A stretch of DNA of 64,000 nt. Source: Jaenimonas drosophilae (Eukaryota > Euglenozoa > Kinetoplastea > Trypanosomatida > Trypanosomatidae). The notes below the pieces were generated by a model. The model saw only the letters and a program-made list of their open reading frames with translations. It searched no databases and was not told where the DNA came from. Position numbers and translations under genes: made by a program. Positions 17,462 through 27,757 of the stretch are shown here, piece after piece; positions within the stretch are counted from its first letter, which is position 1, and each line of letters begins with the position of its first letter. The DNA is taken from positions 62,001 through 126,000 of the forward strand of contig JASAON010001632.1 of NCBI GenBank assembly GCA_030849065.1. Reading direction: 5' to 3'.

Positions 17462-18754
17462 CTACTTGGAACGAAGCACACGCATCACCACCGTGATGAG
17501 CATGGTTGCACCAATCAATACACCGATAAGAAGAGAGCGATTGAAGCCTCCATTGTGTCTCGCCACATCCCCACTGGTGTTGGCATCTGTAGATACGCCG
17601 GGCTTCGGCACCTTTGGGGACTCCTTCGGAAGAGGAGCTCCTCCCGCGGCGGGGGTAATTTTGCTCGCGGCAACGTTACTACGGCCCTGGTCCAACGGAC
17701 CGCAGTTCAGGCGAACCGAGCGGTAGATGGCCGACTTCGTCCCACCAGGAGCGAGAGGAAGGCGAATAAGACACCGTGTGGTTGAGAGTGCCACCACTTC
17801 GCCGCCATCCTTGATGAACGGGATGGAAATACGCTCGACGAGCTTGAGCGAGGCACCCTGCTTGAGGTACTTGTACTTGATGATCGTGGAGCAGTCATTC
17901 GCCGTGACAAGACACTGGCCGGAGGAGAGAGCTGCGACGTATACGTTTGTGTGGTTGTGGGTGTCGGACTCTGGGGTCACACAGCTCTCCAGTTCGTGGT
18001 CCTCCTCGGTGTCTCCTGAGATGGACTCTGAATGCTTCCGGGGCCGGTGGCGGCTGCGTGCCGGACCAGCTAACTCAATCAGCATGGGGCTGAGCTTTCG
18101 TACACTTCCTTTAGTCACATACACACCATGGAGCGTGGCATCGTTGTTCATGATGAAGACAAAGTTCCCTGAGCTACCCACAGATTTGCACTCTCGCTTG
18201 GTGCCTTGCCTCCCACGACGGTTGGGCAGATCAACGGTCTGCAGGGCTGTGTCCTCCTTAAGGTCAAATACCTCCACCGCCTGGCGGGCGTGATGGATGA
18301 CGCCAAAGTGGTACAAGGCAGCAAAGGACATGGAGCCACTGTGTTGCTGCATAACTTGAAGTTTGCCGCGTTGGGCATCGAAGGGAAACAAGAGCGTTGT
18401 GTCGGATCCTGGCTGTGACACGGCAATGTGATCGACACCGATCCACGCCACTGATGGGTGCTCAAAGGCAAGATGGTACTCATCCACCAAGTCGGTCAGG
18501 CTATCCTTCTCCAACTTGTAGAGGCGCAGAACGGTGCGGAACTCACCGCCGTTGGTCTTCTCGGGCTGATAGCCACCGACCGGTACCGCCATCGCCATCA
18601 GGTGCGCGGCTTCGTTATAGGAGAAGCTGAGCGTTGTGCCACCGTAGAGCAGCCCAAAATCCTCCGTTTCGGTGCCGACCGTCACGGAAGACTCAAGACG
18701 AAGGTTTCCCTTCGCATCCACAAACAAAAATCGACCATCTGCTAAGGCGGTCAT
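17462..18754 (-). CDS. Tail-anchored beta-propeller-like protein (possibly Sec12-like)
   Basis: Encodes 430 residues from ATG at 18754; an upstream in-frame GTG is not used. The sequence alternates short hydrophobic strands with polar turns for about 340 residues, as in a divergent WD/beta-propeller. A Gly-rich loop near residue 60 is followed by a strand TVLRLYKL. A basic, Ser-rich insertion lies near 225-250. The C-terminus has one strong membrane helix (LLIGVLIGATMLITVVM) followed by only RVLRSK, so the propeller would face the cytosol. That topology is shared with Sec12/PREB, the ER exchange factor for Sar1, in which a Gly loop in the first blade binds potassium. The sequence match is weak, so I offer this only as the first hypothesis to test. 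Confidence 0.8.
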   Translation of the reverse strand: MTALADGRFLFVDAKGNLRLESSVTVGTETEDFGLLYGGTTLSFSYNEAAHLMAMAVPVGGYQPEKTNGGEFRTVLRLYKLEKDSLTDLVDEYHLAFEHPSVAWIGVDHIAVSQPGSDTTLLFPFDAQRGKLQVMQQHSGSMSFAALYHFGVIHHARQAVEVFDLKEDTALQTVDLPNRRGRQGTKRECKSVGSSGNFVFIMNNDATLHGVYVTKGSVRKLSPMLIELAGPARSRHRPRKHSESISGDTEEDHELESCVTPESDTHNHTNVYVAALSSGQCLVTANDCSTIIKYKYLKQGASLKLVERISIPFIKDGGEVVALSTTRCLIRLPLAPGGTKSAIYRSVRLNCGPLDQGRSNVAASKITPAAGGAPLPKESPKVPKPGVSTDANTSGDVARHNGGFNRSLLIGVLIGATMLITVVMRVLRSK

Positions 18755-19080
18755 CCTGTCCACGTGTGCAGAGAAATAACAGCAACACAGAGCAATTCGC
18801 CAAGGTTCTTCTCCGGGTTATAATATGGGTATGGGTGGTGACTGAGATTTCTACAATAGACTCTCGCCCTTGGCAAAAAGATTGATTGAGGGAGTAGGGG
18901 GGAGCTGCAAGAGGCTACTCTACATCCACACAGAAAAAAGGATAGAGAGAGTTGAAGGGGATGCGAAATTGTTCATGCAACACCCACGACGGTTCTGTGG
19001 CAATTCACTCACAGAAAAATATGAACCAAAACAATTTTACATCCACAACCACCACTTCTTGTACATCGCTGCAACACCCA
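18755..19080. other. Intergenic spacer
   Basis: No gene seen. The stretch is A-rich on the plus strand (T-rich on the coding strand), for example near 18930-18945 and 19013-19035, and could supply both the acceptor tract of the 17462-18754 gene and the 3' UTR of the next one. Confidence 0.45.
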
Positions 19081-20028
19081 CTAGGCACATTGAAGCTCTT
19101 CGACTCGAGCTTCAGCAAGCCTTCTTCGGGCAATCTTCCTACGGTACGCGCACTGAATCTTGATGGCACTGTCATCCAAAATCAGCCGAGCCGTGATGCC
19201 ATCTGGAATGACGAAGGACCGAAGAAGCATAATCTTCTCCACACGAGCAGTCATTTCCCCTGCCACACTAAGACACTTGACATAATCCAGCTCCACTGCT
19301 CGGCGTGCTTGGCTCTCTGCTGCGTAGAACTTGAGAAAGGCGTTGGTCCGCATCTTATCGTGCCGCGTCTCAGAGTCGTCCAGGTCATCTGAGATGCGCC
19401 GCCACATCCACTGCGGCTGTACTTGGCACAGCTTGAGGAATACGCTGTCCAGAGCCTCCACGCAAATGACCTTTCGTCCCATGTTCTCCATCTCCGCACC
19501 CATCTCGCACGCAAAGCTCCAGTACTCCTCTTCCACGATGCACCGTGCTCGAAGCTCCTCCTCCTCCATGAATTCTCCAATGGCGGTTGCCGTCATCGAC
19601 ACAAAGAGCTTCGTGGCGAGGTCGGCGGTATCCTCAATAATGAAGCGACGCTCTTCTCCCTCATCGCCGACCAGTGTCGTCAACCTATTTTCTTCGATGC
19701 GCAATAGTGACTCATTACGTTCACGGAGGATGTGGATCAAGCCCCACAAATACTCTTCTAAAAGGCCCAGCCGTTGTTCGCCCTCCTCTGGGTGAGCACA
19801 AATGATGCACGAGCGACGCATATCATCCCAATTGATGAGCATGCTCTCCGGTTCAGTGGATGGCGCCGACGTCGATTCATTAGCTTTCACTAAACTATGA
19901 TTTGTGCTGGTTCCTACCCGGATGACTGCCATATCGTCTGCATCCGCCGTTACGAGAGGACGAAGCCTGGATGGCGGCCTTCTTACTGGTCGAGCGTATG
20001 ACCGCTTGATCATTGGAACTCCACTCAT
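19081..20028 (-). CDS. IQ-motif protein, otherwise unrecognised
   Basis: Encodes 315 residues from ATG at 20028 (MSGVPMIKRSYARPVRR). The frame continues further upstream with a hydrophobic, unlikely extension, but a minus-strand pyrimidine tract (about 20090-20165) ends shortly before 20028 and favours the inner start. The protein begins basic, has a largely helical acidic body (residues about 110-280) and ends with one IQ-like calmodulin-binding motif, AIKIQCAYRRKIARRRL, about 20 residues from the C-terminus. The position and charge suggest a cytoskeletal or flagellar calmodulin-binding protein, but nothing identifies a specific family. Confidence 0.78.
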   Translation of the reverse strand: MSGVPMIKRSYARPVRRPPSRLRPLVTADADDMAVIRVGTSTNHSLVKANESTSAPSTEPESMLINWDDMRRSCIICAHPEEGEQRLGLLEEYLWGLIHILRERNESLLRIEENRLTTLVGDEGEERRFIIEDTADLATKLFVSMTATAIGEFMEEEELRARCIVEEEYWSFACEMGAEMENMGRKVICVEALDSVFLKLCQVQPQWMWRRISDDLDDSETRHDKMRTNAFLKFYAAESQARRAVELDYVKCLSVAGEMTARVEKIMLLRSFVIPDGITARLILDDSAIKIQCAYRRKIARRRLAEARVEELQCA

Positions 20029-20517
20029 GGTTGAAATGATGAATGCGTGCTGCGAGCACAGACTCTCACAGAACTGGGGTACCTTCCGCAATCTAAATGG
20101 CCTTAACAGAGAATACCCAAAGAGAGCGACAAATAGTGACGAAGAAGAAGCATCATCGACAGAGAGAAGCACCACGTCTGAAAGGTCTGAAGATACCCCC
20201 ACACCACGTGTAGGTATCCAACTGATGTCACTCGTAGTCATTCTTGAGTTCCCAGTGCTTGAGGTTATTCGACTTACGCATTTATTCGCCACAAACACAA
20301 AAATAACAAAGCAAAAAGACGTAAACAGGTTCCTTGCTGTATACCCCCCGCCTGCGGAGGGAGAAGGGAGCGTCTGTGTGATGCCCTCCGCAGCTAGCCG
20401 CTGCCACACTACACCCTTGAGCGGCGGTGGGAAGATACAGCCCTTTTTGTGTGTTTTAGAGATTTAGTGTTGTCCTGTCATTGCAGCAGTGAGCTGAACC
20501 AGAAGAAGAGGTGCTCA
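20029..20517. other. Intergenic spacer with splice tract
   Basis: No independent gene seen, although the frame of the IQ-motif gene stays open to 20409. On the minus strand, CTTCTCTCTGTCG and TGCTTCTTCTTCGTC (near 20140-20165) and CGCTCTCTTTGGG (near 20120) are pyrimidine-rich and fit an acceptor region for the gene starting at 20028. Confidence 0.5.
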
Positions 20518-22485
20518 TTAACGCCGGGTACGCGCGCCGTTGCTCTTGACCTTACCCGTAAACAGATGAATGGGGCGGAGATTGGGAATGTGGTGATCGC
20601 CCTCACCCTTCCTGGCAAGACGAGCTAGTGGCTTGACCTTCACCTTGCTGAGCTTCACAGCGCTCAGCTTCTGGTTGATGTCACGGTAGCCCTCCGACGG
20701 GTGCACGCTCATGCTGCGATCCCTGCTGGCAGAACGGGCGCTAAGACTACGCGTCGACTTAGTGCTGACATGGCTGCCCGAGCGGTCACGCATGATGGCA
20801 TCCTGCGCAACAGACATGGAGCGACCACGCTTCCTACCAATGCCAGATCCATCCTTGGGCTCCACCATGGCAGATGCAGAGCGAGCACGCGTATCCTGAC
20901 TTCCGGTACGCTTGTTGAAGCGATCAATGGCAACGGACTGCTGACGGGTGCGACGAATGACAGGGTTCTTCATGGCGCGCTCCATCTTGATGACCTTGAC
21001 CTTGTCCTTAATGAACTTCACCGCATTGACAGTATCCTCGTCCAGCTCATGATGCTGCTCCTTCTTGGACTGCTCCAGTTCTAGGCTCTCCAGGCGGGCA
21101 TCCTCTTCGGCCTCCAGCTCCAGAAGGCGTTCATGGATTTCGGGGTCAATGTTGTCGAAGATGTTGTGGCCATCCATGATGTCCGGAATGATGTCGTTCA
21201 CCCACTCAGGATCCTCCAGGTCCCACGTCTTGCGGTGGTTGGCCTGGTAGCGGCCCGGACCACCGTTCTCCCACTCGTAGTCGCGCTCTGTCTTTCTGCG
21301 CACACGTGCGGGCTCTCCTGATGCCATCTCTTCCAGCTTTGAATCTGGGATGAAGGCGTCACGCTGGATGTCATCACGGCGTTGCGGCTCTGCGCAGTAC
21401 AGACGATTTTGAATTGCCTGGTAGCGTCCAGAACCTTCCTTCTGCTCTGATCGGTGGGCCAGGAGGACGTCGCATGCGGTGGTCTTGAGGTCACCCACAC
21501 CAACGTCTGTCAGCGTACTAGTGGTGATGAACTTGGCCCCAGCCTCCTCCACAGCATCCATAATCAGGCGTTGCTCCTTGGCACTGATGTCATCAATGGT
21601 GCAGACATCGCACTTGTTGAAGACCACCACGACGGGCTTGCCCGTGAACAAGGGCCCAATCGACTTGAAGAGGGATACCTGCTGGGCAATGGAGTAGCCG
21701 CACTGACCGCTGAGATCCATGAAGAAGAGAATGCACGCGCGAAGATGAGCAAGGGCGGTGATGGCCTGCATCTCAATGACGTTGCGTTCCTCCAAGGAGT
21801 GATCCAGGATACCAGGCGTATCAATGACCTGCCACGTGGTGTACTTGTAGTCGGTATGACCAACAAAGAGAGACTTGGTTGTGAAGGCATAAGGCTGCAC
21901 CTCCACATCGGCACGGGTCACCTTGTTCATGAAACTGGACTTACCCACATTAGGGAAGCCAGTCACGAGGAGGGTGCGAGCGTTGGGGTCAATGGATGGA
22001 AGACGTGACATGTGCTGACGCACCTTCTCAAGGTAGGCCAGTGCACTGTTGAGCTTCTTGCACGCCGTGGCCATGCGGCCAAGAGCGGCGCGCTTCAGCT
22101 GCTTGCAGCGGTAAAGTGAGTCACCGTACTTCAGGAGACGGACGTAGTCACGACCAATGTTATCCACCATGTGCCGGACCGCACCAACCTGACCGAGGGC
22201 AACCTTGTAGTGATCGCGGTCGTAGAGAACGTGCATGAGATCACCATAGAAGGGATGAATATCATCCATGCGGGGGAACTCCTGCAGAATGTACGTCAGC
22301 TTCTCATTGATGGTCTTCTGGGTAAACTTGACCTTTCGCATGTAAAACTGGCGAATACGGGAGATGTGGTAGCCCTTGTGGACCACTGTCGGTGTTTTAC
22401 GCTGCGTCTTGGACAGGACAATGTCCATGAAGTCCTTGTACGTCGGGACGACGGTGATGGACTTGAAGTTGTACAACGACGACAT
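20518..22485 (-). CDS. NOG1: Nucleolar GTPase NOG1
   Basis: Encodes 655 residues, the usual NOG1 length. NOG1 is an essential GTPase of 60S ribosomal subunit assembly that enters the peptide exit tunnel of pre-60S particles. The N-terminal region [14 protein letters not shown] is nearly identical to trypanosomatid NOG1 as I remember it. G motifs are intact: G1 GFPNVGKSS near 171-179, G3 DTPG, G4 NKCD and a G5-like STLTDVG. The order fits the OBG/NOG class. The C-terminal 250 residues are basic, rich in Arg-Ser, and contain the family's helical tail and nuclear/nucleolar signals. T. brucei NOG1 is a known trans-acting assembly factor, so the function is secure by homology. Confidence 0.97.
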   Translation of the reverse strand: MSSLYNFKSITVVPTYKDFMDIVLSKTQRKTPTVVHKGYHISRIRQFYMRKVKFTQKTINEKLTYILQEFPRMDDIHPFYGDLMHVLYDRDHYKVALGQVGAVRHMVDNIGRDYVRLLKYGDSLYRCKQLKRAALGRMATACKKLNSALAYLEKVRQHMSRLPSIDPNARTLLVTGFPNVGKSSFMNKVTRADVEVQPYAFTTKSLFVGHTDYKYTTWQVIDTPGILDHSLEERNVIEMQAITALAHLRACILFFMDLSGQCGYSIAQQVSLFKSIGPLFTGKPVVVVFNKCDVCTIDDISAKEQRLIMDAVEEAGAKFITTSTLTDVGVGDLKTTACDVLLAHRSEQKEGSGRYQAIQNRLYCAEPQRRDDIQRDAFIPDSKLEEMASGEPARVRRKTERDYEWENGGPGRYQANHRKTWDLEDPEWVNDIIPDIMDGHNIFDNIDPEIHERLLELEAEEDARLESLELEQSKKEQHHELDEDTVNAVKFIKDKVKVIKMERAMKNPVIRRTRQQSVAIDRFNKRTGSQDTRARSASAMVEPKDGSGIGRKRGRSMSVAQDAIMRDRSGSHVSTKSTRSLSARSASRDRSMSVHPSEGYRDINQKLSAVKLSKVKVKPLARLARKGEGDHHIPNLRPIHLFTGKVKSNGARTRR

Positions 22486-22926
22486 GGCTGCAAAGTCTGT
22501 TTATTCGGGGTGAAGTAGCAACTGCTTGTTACGAGCTGAGAGGAGCACCTCTGACCGCAACGGACTGTTGGCGGAGAAGGTTCGAGAGGATGAGCTGGAC
22601 ACCTTAAATGTCTCCTGTCGAGATCACGAGACACAGAAAAAAAAGCTTATAACAAAGTAATCACTAAACAACGTGGCCACCGGCAAAATAAAGTTGCCAA
22701 CTGACCTATACTGCACAAGCGAGAAAGTAAGGGGCAAAGAAGAAGCAGTGTCCACAACCACCATACACAACTGGAACTGGCTTCGCCACAAGCATCAAAA
22801 AAAAAAGTAAGTTGATGAATGGGCAGAGCATGAATGCACTTTCGTGTATGCCGGACTTTCAGTTCCGTTACCAGGGGGAAGCTGACACAAAGTGCTCGTG
22901 AATAGGCTGACATGCGATCAGCACCT
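22486..22926. other. Intergenic spacer
   Basis: No gene seen. It includes an A-run at 22635-22643 and another at 22797-22807 on the plus strand (T-runs on the coding strand) and purine-rich stretches that would be pyrimidine tracts for the NOG1 acceptor. Confidence 0.5.
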
Positions 22927-24876
22927 CTACACCTTCTCTCCATCCATTGCGTTATTCATTGAAGGAGACATGGATGTCGTCCTGGGAAGATCCTTTAATA
23001 ATGATGTTACGCGATAGCCACCCTGTCCGTCCAGCTCCAGAAGCTCCGTGTGGAGTGCCTTCAGCGCCTCCCGATGCGAAATAGAGATGAGCGTAACTCC
23101 AGCCTTCTGCAGTCTCGCGTAGAGCATAGGTTCATCTGCCTGAGATACAGCACTGGTGCATTCATCCAGAAAGGCAAACACTGGCTGCTGGACAAGAACA
23201 CGAACGAGGGCTACTCGCTGACGTTCACCTCCGGATAGCACCTCATGCCAGTTGTTGACCGCACTTAAACCACCAGCGCGCTCTAGTACCTGGGCGAGGC
23301 CCAGTGAGTTGGCGTAGTCACGCAGATCATCGTCACAAATTCCCTTTGCCGCTGCCTCTGCTTCTGTCAAGGGATACAACATCTGCGACCGAAGCGTTCC
23401 CACGGTCAAGAAAACACGCTGAGGTAAAACAAGAATGCTGCCTTCATCTGCTGGAAGATAGAGCTCCCCCGTGCGCAGTGGCCAGAGTCGGGTCAGAGCA
23501 CGAATCAGCGCTGACTTACCGGAGCCATTACTTCCCATGACTAGAATGTGTTTCCCAGGTGTGATGGTGAGGTTGAAGTTCTTCAGAACGTAGCGTCCAC
23601 TAGGGATGGCGATGTCGGCATTACAAAACTTAATCTCGTTACTGTCAGTAATTTTGTAGTTCTCCATGCTCTCGACTCCACTCTCGGAGAGGTTGAGGAG
23701 CAGCTCCCTGAACTCTCCCACGCGATGGGTTGAGCTGCACAGCGCCGCCACTTTCTTGTGAAGCAGCAGCAACTTACCCACAGCCAAGGACAGTGGGATG
23801 TACAAGTGGGTACTGCGGACGTAGAGCTCCGTGAGATCTGGCGTGGAGAGATTGGCCTTTTGGTCAAGTGTCACAGCACCACACACCACGTAGCCAATGC
23901 ATGTGGCTCCATACTGAATGAGCAGCGAGTCCATAATTCCACTCCATACCTTCACCTTCTTCATGAAGGATTCATGCTTCGTGATGGACCGCAGCAAGCC
24001 ATCTGCATGCTCGCGCTCCACGTCCTCACCACCATAGAAGGCGACTTCCTCCGCATGAACAATCATTTGGTGATGAGAGGTTCGATAGTTCCCCTCACGC
24101 TCTTGGCTCACGGCCACAAGGTGCGCAAAGTTGGGGAGGAGGGTCGACATCATCGTCGCCACAAACCCGTAGTAGGAGAGAACCACAGCTGGAGGAGCAA
24201 AGCCACCTGTGTGCGCGAGCGCAAAGGTCAGTGTGATGGCATCTGCCATGGGCTTGAGAACTGAGCGAAGGAGGTCTGTCAGGCCATTGCAGAAGTCGCG
24301 CGTAGTTTGCGTGATACGATGATCCGGATTGTCTAACGCGTTCATTGTGGCAATCGCATAGATGTTGTTTCCACGTAGGTACTCCTCCTGCAGTTGTCGC
24401 TGGAGGTTTTCTCGAAACAGTTGCTGGACCATGATCTTTGCGTATTGCGCGCCAACCTTGCTCACAGCTCCTGGGATCGAGAGAAGCGCGACATCACCAA
24501 TGCCGGCGAAGAAGGACTTCATGTCACCCTGCACCAAGTACTTACTGTTGCGACCGAGTGTGCGAGCCATCAAAATGGTCAACTTCGTGCGAACCAGAAA
24601 CAATGAGGTCAGCATGAAGACTCCAAGGAACTCACGTGAGAACACACTAGGAATGCAGATGCGCAGTAGGGGGAAGAATCGACGCCAGAAGGCTCTGTTC
24701 AATTCGATAGGCTCATTGCTGGAGGACAACTCCATCTGCCGGTTCCGTCGACCTTGTTTTGAAAGGTACTTTGCCCAGAAGTAACTCCATAGCTTCAGCA
24801 TGATGGTTGCGAAGACTAGTTGGACCGAGCAAAGGCTCAGAAGGCTGCGCCTTTGCACAAACTGCTTTAGTGTCAT
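22927..24876 (-). CDS. Half ABC transporter, subfamily D (peroxisomal/glycosomal type)
   Basis: Encodes 649 residues from ATG at 24876; an upstream in-frame start would add a hydrophobic leader not typical of the family. One membrane domain (about residues 1-330) precedes one nucleotide-binding domain. In the latter I see Walker A GSNGSGKSA near 445, the signature LSGGERQRVALVR near 540, Walker B FAFLDECTSA near 560 and the switch His in ISHREAL. Residues about 15-85 and 185-230 have the ALD/PMP70 pattern. The homologues in trypanosomes are GAT1-3, glycosomal membrane transporters; GAT1 carries acyl-CoA. Which GAT this is cannot be told from the sequence alone. Half transporters work as dimers. 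Confidence 0.93.
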   Translation of the reverse strand: MTLKQFVQRRSLLSLCSVQLVFATIMLKLWSYFWAKYLSKQGRRNRQMELSSSNEPIELNRAFWRRFFPLLRICIPSVFSREFLGVFMLTSLFLVRTKLTILMARTLGRNSKYLVQGDMKSFFAGIGDVALLSIPGAVSKVGAQYAKIMVQQLFRENLQRQLQEEYLRGNNIYAIATMNALDNPDHRITQTTRDFCNGLTDLLRSVLKPMADAITLTFALAHTGGFAPPAVVLSYYGFVATMMSTLLPNFAHLVAVSQEREGNYRTSHHQMIVHAEEVAFYGGEDVEREHADGLLRSITKHESFMKKVKVWSGIMDSLLIQYGATCIGYVVCGAVTLDQKANLSTPDLTELYVRSTHLYIPLSLAVGKLLLLHKKVAALCSSTHRVGEFRELLLNLSESGVESMENYKITDSNEIKFCNADIAIPSGRYVLKNFNLTITPGKHILVMGSNGSGKSALIRALTRLWPLRTGELYLPADEGSILVLPQRVFLTVGTLRSQMLYPLTEAEAAAKGICDDDLRDYANSLGLAQVLERAGGLSAVNNWHEVLSGGERQRVALVRVLVQQPVFAFLDECTSAVSQADEPMLYARLQKAGVTLISISHREALKALHTELLELDGQGGYRVTSLLKDLPRTTSMSPSMNNAMDGEKV

Positions 24877-25093
24877 GCTCAGTGATCCAACAGAGTGGTG
24901 ATAGTCAGTGAGCAAAACCTGTCGTATTGGAAGGGAGTAGGTAAGGAGAGAGAGAAAGTAAGAGAAAGAGGATAACAATAAGAATGACAGCCGCGGTTAG
25001 AGAGATCATCAATATCGACAATAGCAAAGAAAAGATCCCACGCTTCGAGTTCCTGAACGCGACAAGGCAGTGGTGGTGGAAGCCATCAGCTGG

Positions 25094-25687
25094 TTAGTCC
25101 TCCCGAACCACAGTGTGGTGAAGAAAGGAAAGGGGCTGACTCCCATCACCAACCTGGACCGTTACACGCACCTCGTTGCCCGCATCAAATGCAGCGCGCA
25201 GGCTATCCAGATCCGATGTGGGGATGCTGACAGTGTGTTCATACTCTTCTCCATCCTCGGTCATCAGCGCAGCTACGTTCCCATCTGCAGGAAGATCCAG
25301 CACGGTGAAGGTCCTCGTGGAAGACACCGGGGCAGATCCTCCCGTGGGCTTCTTGTCTTCCCCGAGAATGGACCAATACACAGCAAGAATCTTGTCCTTT
25401 TGTGGGGATGTAAAGACCGAAAAGGGCATCTTCAGAGCATCCTCCAACAGCTGGACAAGGGGGGATTCCTCCTTCAATTCTTCGGTTCCAGTGCTCGCTG
25501 GCGTGCTCGTCATGTTTTTGTGGTGGGTCATCACCGCCATAAACAGATAGTTCTGCGCTGATTTGGTGAATCGATATTCTTGGTTTCGATAAAGAAACCG
25601 ACGCAGAGTGGCAATTTCTTTCCGCAGAGCATCCCCTTGAAGGTTGGCCTCCGCTGCCTCCTTGAATTGCTTGGCTCGCTCATCCAT
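25094..25687 (-). CDS. Unrecognised protein with eIF5A-like C-terminal OB-like domain
   Basis: Encodes 197 residues from ATG at 25687. The N-terminal half is helical and charged (MDERAKQFKEAAEAN, then LRKEIATLRRFLYRNQEYRF). A loop rich in Ser, Thr and Gly follows. The C-terminal 75 residues read TFTVLDLPADGNVAALMTED, then GEEYEHTVSIP, DLDSLRAAFDAGNEVRVTV. This resembles the C-terminal OB fold of eIF5A/aIF5A, which has a DGEE segment, then LP, a GDL..xI helix and a GxEVxVTV strand. The N-terminal hypusine domain is absent, so this is not eIF5A itself. Role unknown. Confidence 0.83.
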   Translation of the reverse strand: MDERAKQFKEAAEANLQGDALRKEIATLRRFLYRNQEYRFTKSAQNYLFMAVMTHHKNMTSTPASTGTEELKEESPLVQLLEDALKMPFSVFTSPQKDKILAVYWSILGEDKKPTGGSAPVSSTRTFTVLDLPADGNVAALMTEDGEEYEHTVSIPTSDLDSLRAAFDAGNEVRVTVQVGDGSQPLSFLHHTVVRED

Positions 25688-25878
25688 CTTAGATCCGGTA
25701 CTCTTTCGTCGACACCCCTACGGCCACACTCTGTGTTCGAGAAGAGAAGTACGGGAAGTGCAGGAGTACTGTTCCAAGTCAAATCAGGAAGGTGTTGCCA
25801 ACCAATAGCGCAAACACCACGGCAAGCAAAGGCAATTTTGCTGGGTATAGGCCAGGGTTCAGTGGAGATCTCCTCTCT

Positions 25879-26160
25879 TCAGTCGTCGTCATCGTCATCA
25901 TCGCCATAGACTCCAAGCCAGAGATCCACATATCCTTCATAGATCCAGTTTCCAATGATGGCGTAGGTCACGACACACAATGCGCCAGCCGATGCCATGA
26001 TCCAGCGACCTGAGTTTGAAGGGGATGCATACTTCCGCACTGCGTCAGAGACGGTTATGCCCTCTTCTTCCAGTAATGGTCTTACATCACAGGCCTTGCC
26101 TCGTAGGATGGCGCCTCTGGCTTTGCGATGGAGGCAACGTGGAGCTATGACTCTCAGCAT
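25879..26160 (-). CDS. Small single-pass membrane protein with poly-Asp C-terminus, probably mitochondrial
   Basis: Encodes 93 residues from ATG at 26160; the frame extends 44 codons upstream but that part is hydrophobic, patternless and less likely to be used. The N-terminus MLRVIAPRCLHRKARGAILR is basic and could form an amphipathic mitochondrial presequence. One membrane helix lies at about 53-72 (SAGALCVVTYAIIGNWIYEG region). After a short stretch the protein ends in seven consecutive aspartates, encoded by a (GAC/GAT) repeat seen on the plus strand as GTC/ATC at 25882-25902. Size and layout resemble small accessory subunits of inner-membrane complexes, but no family is recognised. Confidence 0.65.
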   Translation of the reverse strand: MLRVIAPRCLHRKARGAILRGKACDVRPLLEEEGITVSDAVRKYASPSNSGRWIMASAGALCVVTYAIIGNWIYEGYVDLWLGVYGDDDDDDD

Positions 26161-26313
26161 TCCATTGTTTGCTGAAAGAGGGGAAATCGTGGCTTCTGCA
26201 AGAATAAGATGCGAGCAAAAGAAAGCAGCTTTCCTGGGAGTTGCCCGTCTCAGTGAACTGACAAGTAAAAACAAATGCCACTGCAACCGCACTACGACAT
26301 CAGCAATGCAGCA

Positions 26314-27591
26314 TCATCCAGCGACCAAGCTCTCGAGCTCAGCAACGGTCTTCTGCATGAATGCGTACCAATCCATCCACTCATCTGGATTTTTGTCAGC
26401 AGGTGGCTCACGTAGTTCAAACAGTCTCTCAGAGTAGTCCTCAAAACCCATGTGAATGTACTCATGGGCAGACAGCGCAGCACCACAGGGAAGCTGAACA
26501 TCCTCCAGTTGTCCACGATGAACAAGATCAGTAGTAGTGCAAGTACCAGCTGCGGAGTAGGATACTTGGTAGCCCATGCTACACCACACTGCTTCGGCAA
26601 CCTCGACGACTCCCACGCACGCACATGGACCAGTGGATGCATGAATCATTCTGGTGCATGGATGTCCAAAGTGGGCCATCATATGAGTGTTGTTGTTGCG
26701 AAGTTTTCGAATGCTGATGTCCTCTGGAGTCATGAGAAGCGCTTTACACAGATCACGAAGGTGCACCATCAGCGTCATTCCCTGGGTGCCATTGCCAACA
26801 CGAGATACTATAAAGTCCGAGAGTCCTTCTTGGAGCAGCATATTTCTGCGCTCCGTCAGGTTGGCAGACTCACAATGCCTACGTTGAAGTTCCTCATTCC
26901 ACTTTATCTCTGCTCGCTGAGCCAGCAGCTCAAAGATGGACACACGCTCGCTTCTCCCCATCGTCAAGATTGATGTACGATCGTGCTTCTCCTCTGCTAT
27001 CAGTACCGATCGGATTTGGCCTTCAAACATTACCACATCTGATAGCCCACTAGCCACACGTTTTGCCCATGACTCCGCTTGTGCACGACGAAGGAGGTGC
27101 TCACTGAACTCCGCTTCTGATGCCTGGAGAACAAAGGACTCATCTATCGGCAATGGCTGGTGAAGATCTAGAGCCTCCGCCAGCTCGTTCATTCGTTCAT
27201 TCATCGGTTCTTCCGACTCCATATTGCAAGAATTGAGCAGTGACAGTGTGCAACCTGTGGAATCGCTGTGCAGAATGCATGCGGCAATACGTAGAAAACG
27301 ACCAGCAAGTGCCTCAATCTTCTCGCACATGGACTCGTTGTATATCTGTCGATTCGGATCCTGTTCTCGAGCCTTTCCTAGAAGCTTCCACAAGCGAACA
27401 GATCCATCTTCCAACGAAGCTTCCACCTCTACAGCCGAGCTATGGAGTTTCTCCACGTCGCGAGCTTCCTGATTCAACTCGGACATTTCTTGCTCTTCGT
27501 TCTCAGTGATGGAGGTGTAGGCAGCAAAGAGGGTTCTCGTGTCATTCTCTAGTTTGTCTACTAGAGCAGTCAACTTCTTGAACTCCGTCAT
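26314..27591 (-). CDS. Coiled-coil protein with a PUB-like domain
   Basis: Encodes 425 residues. The first about 75 residues form a likely coiled coil (acidic, heptad-like Leu/Val spacing). A helical middle part follows. Residues about 275-350 resemble a PUB/PUG domain: MVHLRDLCKALLMTPEDISI, RKLRNNN, then VVEVAEAVWCSMGYQV. This gives the family order of a Leu-rich helix, a P-x-D loop, the (K/R)-x-(I/L)-R-x-x-N motif and a final helix ending in GF/GY. PUB domains bind the C-terminal tail of p97/VCP and occur in PNGase, UBXD1, RNF31 and in the ENGase gene at the right end of this window. If right, it would be a p97 cofactor. The match is by eye and divergent; the insert after the Asn motif is longer than usual. 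Confidence 0.75.
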   Translation of the reverse strand: MTEFKKLTALVDKLENDTRTLFAAYTSITENEEQEMSELNQEARDVEKLHSSAVEVEASLEDGSVRLWKLLGKAREQDPNRQIYNESMCEKIEALAGRFLRIAACILHSDSTGCTLSLLNSCNMESEEPMNERMNELAEALDLHQPLPIDESFVLQASEAEFSEHLLRRAQAESWAKRVASGLSDVVMFEGQIRSVLIAEEKHDRTSILTMGRSERVSIFELLAQRAEIKWNEELQRRHCESANLTERRNMLLQEGLSDFIVSRVGNGTQGMTLMVHLRDLCKALLMTPEDISIRKLRNNNTHMMAHFGHPCTRMIHASTGPCACVGVVEVAEAVWCSMGYQVSYSAAGTCTTTDLVHRGQLEDVQLPCGAALSAHEYIHMGFEDYSERLFELREPPADKNPDEWMDWYAFMQKTVAELESLVAG

Positions 27592-27757
27592 TGGAAGCAG
27601 CCTACCTCGCGTGAAACAAGAGTGGTGTAGTAATTGGATTAACTGGAGCGTGCAAGGGGGTATTCAATATCATCTAGGTACTGCCACAGCAGCTGTAGCA
27701 AATGCGCCTCTTCGTTTAATTTTTTTTTTTTACACGTAACACAGCATCCACTCCATC

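Noticed and set aside
17462..18754. Confident call as Sec12 (Sar1 exchange factor)
   Set aside because: Topology fits but the first-blade potassium-loop sequence is not convincingly conserved.
25094..25687. Translation factor eIF5A
   Set aside because: The hypusine-bearing N-terminal domain is absent; only the C-terminal segment is similar.
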